Shown here piece by piece: positions 59,655 through 64,000 of a DNA stretch of 64,000 nt (positions are counted from its first letter, which is position 1; each line of letters begins with the position of its first letter). Below the pieces are notes generated by a model, which saw nothing but the letters and a program-made list of their open reading frames with translations, was not told where the DNA came from and searched no databases. The position numbers and the translations under genes are program-made. The DNA comes from Rhynchopus euleeides. Taxonomy: Eukaryota; Euglenozoa; Diplonemea; Diplonemida; Diplonemidae. The stretch is from the NCBI GenBank assembly GCA_963210315.1, contig OY723244.1:744001-808000 (forward strand), written 5' to 3'.

Positions 59655-60779
59655 ATGGATGTGACTGTTCGTCATGCCGAGACCGGTGACAGCTGTGTTG
59701 TCGGCGTTCCGGAAGGCGGGACCGTGGTCGGGCTGAAGGCGGATGCGCTCAACGAGATGTTCCCGGATTCTATCAACAACGCAGCCCGTGAGGCTGCATG
59801 CGTGGCAGCACACATCGAAGGGTGTGAGGAGGAGCTGGACGATGCACAGCGTGTTGCCGACACGGGTCTGGAGGACGGGGGTGCTGTCAAGCTCGTCCCA
59901 CGCTGGCCCAACATCATCGCTCCTGCAGTCTACAACACTGATCATGGGGAGTGCATGTGCATCACACTGTCGAGGTGTGGTACGCTGTGTGCGGTGGGTG
60001 ACGACAAAGGACACATCACTGTGTTTGATACCATCACCGCTGATGTGGTGGCGGACGTAACACACGGGAGCACGTCCATTCGTTGCCCAGCGTTCTCTGT
60101 CTGTGGGACGTGGTTGGCAACGTGCTCTCAGGACGGGACCATCTGTGTGTGGCTGACATCTACCTGGGAGCAGGTCTCTCGAATGGACAACAACAGTACC
60201 GATGTGTACAGTGCAGCGTGGACACACTGCGTACGTCTGGTGTCTGGCGACAAGAGCGGCAACCTGAGTGTGTGGGACTTGAAGGGCACACCGAGCGCCA
60301 CAGTGCTGGAGGGTCACAGCGAGGCTATTGTCAGCATTGCTGTGTCGGGCACGAGGATCTTCAGTGGGTCAGAGGACGAGACGATCCGTGTGCGGGACAT
60401 CAGCACCCTCACACACACACACACCCTGGATGGCCACACTGCTGGGGTCACTGCCATCACCCTGACTCAGGACGAGCAGCACCTGGTGTCGTGCTCTTTT
60501 GACCTGTCACTCAAGGTGTGGTGCACAACCTCCCTCAGCTGCCTGCGTACTGTGCAACTGGACGGCTTTCCCTTTTCACTTGCTGTGTCACAGCCAGGTG
60601 ATGTTGTTGCCATGAACATCTACCCCGGCGCCTACCTGTACCGCCTCAGCACAGGTGAGTGTCTGGGGGAGGTGGACTCACAGGGTTGTGGTGTTGCACT
60701 CAGCCCCTGCGGGAGGTGGCTCTTCACACCAACGAACACTTCTGTCTCTGTGCGTGATGTGTCTTCCGTTTCGCCCTGA
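59655..60779 (+). CDS. WD-9: predicted ubiquitin-like domain plus seven-bladed WD40 propeller
   Basis: An intact 374-residue ORF, ATG 59655 (MDVTVRHAETGDSC). The N-terminal domain is nearly identical to the other copies, with AACVAAH where most have AENVAAH. Blades end ITVFD, ICVWL, LSVWD, IRVRD (the usual Trp is Arg), LKVWC, LYRLS and VSVRD. Variable codons: GHSEAIVS, GSEDET, GHTAGVTA, CSFDLS. It lies more than 28 kb from the upstream cluster but on the same strand, so the cluster has been split by the cyclase, the channel and mobile elements. Confidence 0.85.
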   Translation: MDVTVRHAETGDSCVVGVPEGGTVVGLKADALNEMFPDSINNAAREAACVAAHIEGCEEELDDAQRVADTGLEDGGAVKLVPRWPNIIAPAVYNTDHGECMCITLSRCGTLCAVGDDKGHITVFDTITADVVADVTHGSTSIRCPAFSVCGTWLATCSQDGTICVWLTSTWEQVSRMDNNSTDVYSAAWTHCVRLVSGDKSGNLSVWDLKGTPSATVLEGHSEAIVSIAVSGTRIFSGSEDETIRVRDISTLTHTHTLDGHTAGVTAITLTQDEQHLVSCSFDLSLKVWCTTSLSCLRTVQLDGFPFSLAVSQPGDVVAMNIYPGAYLYRLSTGECLGEVDSQGCGVALSPCGRWLFTPTNTSVSVRDVSSVSP

Positions 60780-61181
60780 GTGCAAGTGTCTCCTGACCCT
60801 GTTCCCTGCCTTGTCTGCTTCCAGGCTTCTGGTCTCTTTGTTCTTCGCCCGTTCATGATTAGGATTCGACCTTCACGCTGTGAAGCCAGGCATCATACGC
60901 GTTTGTGATTCGTTAGTGTGTCCAGACAGCTGTGTGCGGCTGCATCTGAGATGAGGAAACGATTGACAGCAGTGCTCTCTCTGCAGACTGCTCCACACCC
61001 CCTCCCCTCCCTCACGAAGCCCCCCCAACCTTGCACAACCCGTCTGGCGCCAACTCCATGCTTGCACTCACCCACCTCCCCACTACAAACATCGCATTGG
61101 CGCAGCGTCGGACACCGCCCGCACCGCCACTCTCCAGGAAGGCTTTCTTGTGATTCTGCAAGAGGAAGTGAGGCCAAGAAC
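60780..61181 (+). promoter_or_regulatory. Intergenic region and 5' flank of WD-10 (duplicated before WD-11)
   Basis: The part from about 60900 to 61181 recurs before WD-11 (about 62515-62801) with small changes, including ccgcaccgccactctccagg about 60 bp before the ATG. That sequence matches the core of the 77-bp minisatellite near WD-6, so it is a candidate promoter element. Confidence 0.5.
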
Positions 61182-62315
61182 ATGGATGTGACTGTTCGTC
61201 ATGCCGAGACCGGTGACAGCTGTGTCGTCGGTGTTGCGGAAGGCGGGACCGTGGTCGGGCTGAAGGCGGATGCGCTCAACGTGATGTTCCCGGATTCTAT
61301 CAACAGCGCAGCCCGTGAGGCTGAATACGTGTCAGCACACATCGAAGGGTGTGAGGAGGAGCTGGACGACGCACAGCGTGTTGCCGACACGGGTCTGGAG
61401 GACGGGGGTGCTGTCAAACTCGTCCCACGCTGGCCCATCGTCAAGGCTCCCGCAGTCTACAGCACAGTGCATGGGGATGATGTATCCCGCATCACACTGT
61501 CGAGCTGTGGGAAGCTGTGTGCAGTGGGTGACTACAACGGACGCATCACTGTGTTCGACACCATCACCGCTGATGCGGTGGCGGACTTAGCACACGGCGA
61601 CGTCATGATTTCGACCACTGCGTTCTCAGTCTGTGGGACGTGGTTGGCGACGTGCTCTTACAACGGCATCATCTGCGTGTGGCTGACATCTACCTGGGAG
61701 CAGGTGTGTATCCTCAACCACAACAACCCCGTGCTCAGTGCAGCGTGGACACACTGCGGACGTCTGGTGTCCGGTGACCAGACAGGCAACGTGCGTGTGT
61801 GGGACTTGAAGGGCACACCGAGCGCCACAGTGCTGGAGGGTCACAGCAAGGTTGTTTGCAGCATTGCTGTGTCGGGCACGAGGATCTTCAGCGGGTCAGC
61901 TGACAAGACCATCCGTGTGTGGGACATCAGCACCCTCACACACACACACACCCTGGATGACCACATTGGTGAGGCCTATGGCATCGCCCTGACTCAGGAC
62001 GAGCAGCACCTGGTGTCGTGCTCTCACGATCCGTCACTCAAGGTGTGGTGCACAACCTCCCTCAGCTGCCTGCGTACTGTGCAACTGGACGTCTATCCCA
62101 CCTCACTTACCTCACTTGCTGTGTCACAGCCAGGTGATGTTGTTGCCATGAAGAGCTACCCCGGCACCTACCTGTACCGCCTCAGCACAGGTGAGTGTCT
62201 GGGGAAGGTGCACTCACAGGGTTCTGGTGTTGCCCTCAGCCCCTGCGGGAGGTGGGTCTTCGCACCAACGAACACTTCTGTCACTGCGAGTGGTGTGTCT
62301 TTTGTTTCACCCTGA
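61182..62315 (+). CDS. WD-10: predicted ubiquitin-like domain plus seven-bladed WD40 propeller
   Basis: A 377-residue ORF; ATG 61182 is chosen by family alignment (the frame is open 88 codons further upstream). The N-terminal domain differs slightly (LNVMFPDSINSAAREAEYVSAH). Blades end ITVFD, ICVWL, VRVWD, IRVWD, LKVWC, LYRLS and VTASG. The variable codons are GHSKVVCS, GSADKT, DHIGEAYG and CSHDPS. A duplicated TSL (TSLTSLAVSQ) is unique to this copy. Gene plus 5' flank forms a tandem pair with WD-11 (ATG to ATG 1620 bp). Confidence 0.85.
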   Translation: MDVTVRHAETGDSCVVGVAEGGTVVGLKADALNVMFPDSINSAAREAEYVSAHIEGCEEELDDAQRVADTGLEDGGAVKLVPRWPIVKAPAVYSTVHGDDVSRITLSSCGKLCAVGDYNGRITVFDTITADAVADLAHGDVMISTTAFSVCGTWLATCSYNGIICVWLTSTWEQVCILNHNNPVLSAAWTHCGRLVSGDQTGNVRVWDLKGTPSATVLEGHSKVVCSIAVSGTRIFSGSADKTIRVWDISTLTHTHTLDDHIGEAYGIALTQDEQHLVSCSHDPSLKVWCTTSLSCLRTVQLDVYPTSLTSLAVSQPGDVVAMKSYPGTYLYRLSTGECLGKVHSQGSGVALSPCGRWVFAPTNTSVTASGVSFVSP

Positions 62316-62801
62316 GTGCAAGTGTCTCCTGACCCTGTTCCCTGCCTTGTGTGCTTCCAGGCTTGTGGTCTCTTTGTCCTTCGCCCGTTCATGATTAGGA
62401 TTCGACCTTCACGCTGTGAAGCCAGGCTAAGGCATATCGCATCAGCAGAAATCATCATCCACGATGAAGACAGTCCGGAGGGCCCTGATGTTCGCAAGAT
62501 CTGAAGAAACCCATGCGTGTTTATGATTCGTTAAAGTGTCCAGACAGCTGTGTGCGGCTGCATCTGATATGAGAAAACGATTGACAGCAGTGCTCTCCCT
62601 GCAGACTGCTCCGCACCCCCTCCCCTCCCTCACGAAGCCCCCCCCAACCTTGCACAACCCGTCTGGCGCCAACTCCATGCTTGCACTCACCCACCTCCCC
62701 CACGACAAACATCGCATTGGCGCAGCGTCGGACACCGCCCGCACCGCCACTCTCCAGGAAGGCTTTCTTGTGATTCTGCAAGAGGAAGTGAAGCCAAGAA
62801 C
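62316..62801 (+). other. Intergenic, duplicated 5' flank of WD-11
   Basis: Left part is the 3' flank of WD-10, similar to the one after WD-9 (ctgaccctgttccctgcctt). Right part copies the 5' flank of WD-10. An extra segment of about 80 bp (about 62425-62510) is inserted between them. No gene. Confidence 0.6.
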
Positions 62802-63460
62802 ATGGATGTGACTGTCCGTCATGCCGAGACCGGGGACAGCTGTGTCGTCGGTGTTGCGGAAGGCGGGACCGTGGTCGGGCTGAAGGCGGATGCGCTCAAC
62901 GTGATGTTCCCGGATTCTATCAACAACGCAGCCCGTGAGGCTGAATACATGGCAGCACACATCGAAGGGTGTGAGGAGGAGCTGGACGACGCACAGCGTG
63001 TTGCCGACACGGGTCTGGAGGACGGGGGTGCTGTCAAGCTCGTCCCACGCTGGCCTACAGTCAAGGCTCCTGCAGTCTACACCACAGAGCATGGGGAGGG
63101 TGTCTACTGCATCACACTGTCGAGGTGTGGGAAGCTGTGTGCTGTGGGTTGTCAAGAAGGACACATCACTGTGTTCGACACCATCACCGCTGATGTGGTG
63201 GCGTACCTATCGCACGGCAACAGGGTGATACAGGCCACGGCATTCTCCGTCTGTGGGACGCGGTTGGCGACGTGCTCTTTCGACGGGACCATCTGCGTGT
63301 GGCTGACATCGACCTGGGAGCAGATCTATAGAATGGACAACAACAGTACAGTGTACTGTGTAGCGTGGACACACTGCGGACGTCTGGTGTCCGGCGACAG
63401 GAAACGCAAAGTGCGTGTGTCGGATTTGAAGGGCGCATCGAGCGCCACAGTGCTGGAGGG
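62802..63460 (+). pseudogene. WD-11, 5' piece, cut by a PLE 3' fragment
   Basis: ATG 62802, complete N-terminal domain and three blades (ITVFD, ICVWL, VRVSD). The sequence reaches SSATVLEG and is then interrupted at 63460/63461 by PLE-derived DNA; the hybrid frame stops at 63480-63482. The gene resumes at 63971, shown by the repeated agtgctggagggt and gtcacagcgatgct. Confidence 0.85.
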
Positions 63461-63970
63461 TGTATACGAATGTGTGAGGTGAGTGTGTATGCTGACGGAC
63501 GTGACGGAACGTGATGAATATTTTGTTTTCTAAAACGAATTTCCCCCCCCCCCCTCCCCCCGGAACCTGAGAATGTGACCGCCTACCCAATGGTGTTTAC
63601 ACAAAGGAGTTCAGCGTGTTAAACCCCATTCTCTGTTCCCAAGGCAGAGCGGCGATGTGTACCCAGAGTGTACGTACGTGCACATGGCTCTGCAGATACG
63701 CTGAGTGGTGAGGGGCATGCCTGTTTTCCCTTTTGTTTCCATTATCTTGTCTTCAGAACGAACACACGAATGAAACAAAAACCATAACAGAACGCCCCCA
63801 CCCCTGATGTATGTTTTTTCTCAACCATTTCCCCCCCCCCCCTCCCCCAACCCCCGTTTTTGCTATGTCTTTTGATATGGTTCTTTCCCCCTTTTTTCCC
63901 CCCCCCCACCCGACAAGCGAATCAGCAGTGTGTATCTGTACACAGAAATAAACCAATAACATGACAGTAG
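63461..63970 (+). mobile_element. 5'-truncated PLE copy: 510 bp of 3' UTR
   Basis: Nearly identical to 25359-25865 of the long PLE, including the C tracts, AATAAA (near 63944) and the atgacagt end. It is flanked by a 13-bp duplication AGTGCTGGAGGGT (63449-63461 and 63971-63983). This is a typical product of target-primed reverse transcription that stopped early. Confidence 0.9.
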
Positions 63971-64000
63971 AGTGCTGGAGGGTCACAGCGATGCTATTTT
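63971..64000 (+). pseudogene. WD-11 resumes (partial at window end)
   Basis: Repeats the target sequence and continues in WD40 sequence (VLEGHSDAIx). The remaining blades lie beyond the window. Confidence 0.75.

Overview
This window comes from a GC-rich eukaryote with compact genes, probably a unicellular alga or other protist. The evidence is non-LTR and Penelope-like retrotransposons, hAT-like DNA transposons, a mucolipin-type TRP channel, a membrane class III nucleotide cyclase and a large WD40 gene family. The recognisable cellular genes read as single uninterrupted ORFs. I cannot name the species from sequence alone; a chromerid-like or other GC-rich protist is possible.

Layout: (a) 1-8.2 kb is repeat-rich and almost gene-free. 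It holds the 3' end of a LINE ORF2, a 483-bp direct duplication, a small hAT-like TIR element in a G tract, dispersed hairpin repeats and a G22/C19 hairpin. (b) 8.2-11.3 kb is a decayed minus-strand LINE. (c) 11.4-31 kb is a tandem cluster of WD40 genes. Each complete copy has a small N-terminal domain that I read as ubiquitin-like plus a seven-bladed propeller. The cluster is broken by one nearly complete and one truncated Penelope-like element (PLE) and contains a 24 x 77 bp minisatellite upstream of one gene. (d) 32.9-35.1 kb is a membrane nucleotide cyclase. (e) 37.1-43.5 kb is a TIR-bounded element containing a near-perfect 4.5-kb palindrome. Its segments (an H2B-like ORF and an unknown ORF) are separated by short palindromic units. 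(f) 44.0-46.4 kb is a TRPML-like channel. (g) 46.8-49.4 kb is a decayed hAT-like transposon. (h) 49.8-58.4 kb is a two-ORF LINE on the minus strand. (i) 59.6-64 kb holds three more WD40 copies, the last interrupted by a 3' fragment of the same PLE.

The most interesting thread concerns ubiquitin. The PLE ORF is GIY-YIG nuclease - reverse transcriptase - ubiquitin-specific protease (USP) - coiled coil. The unrelated LINE ORF2 begins with an OTU-type cysteine protease. A third LINE tail carries two SUMO-interaction-like motifs. The PLE insertions lie at one conserved site of the WD40 genes, and those genes appear to encode a ubiquitin-like domain. The WD40 copies are nearly identical except at a few codons predicted to lie on one face of the propeller, a pattern known from fungal allorecognition WD40 genes. 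All functional statements are inferred from sequence motifs read by eye.
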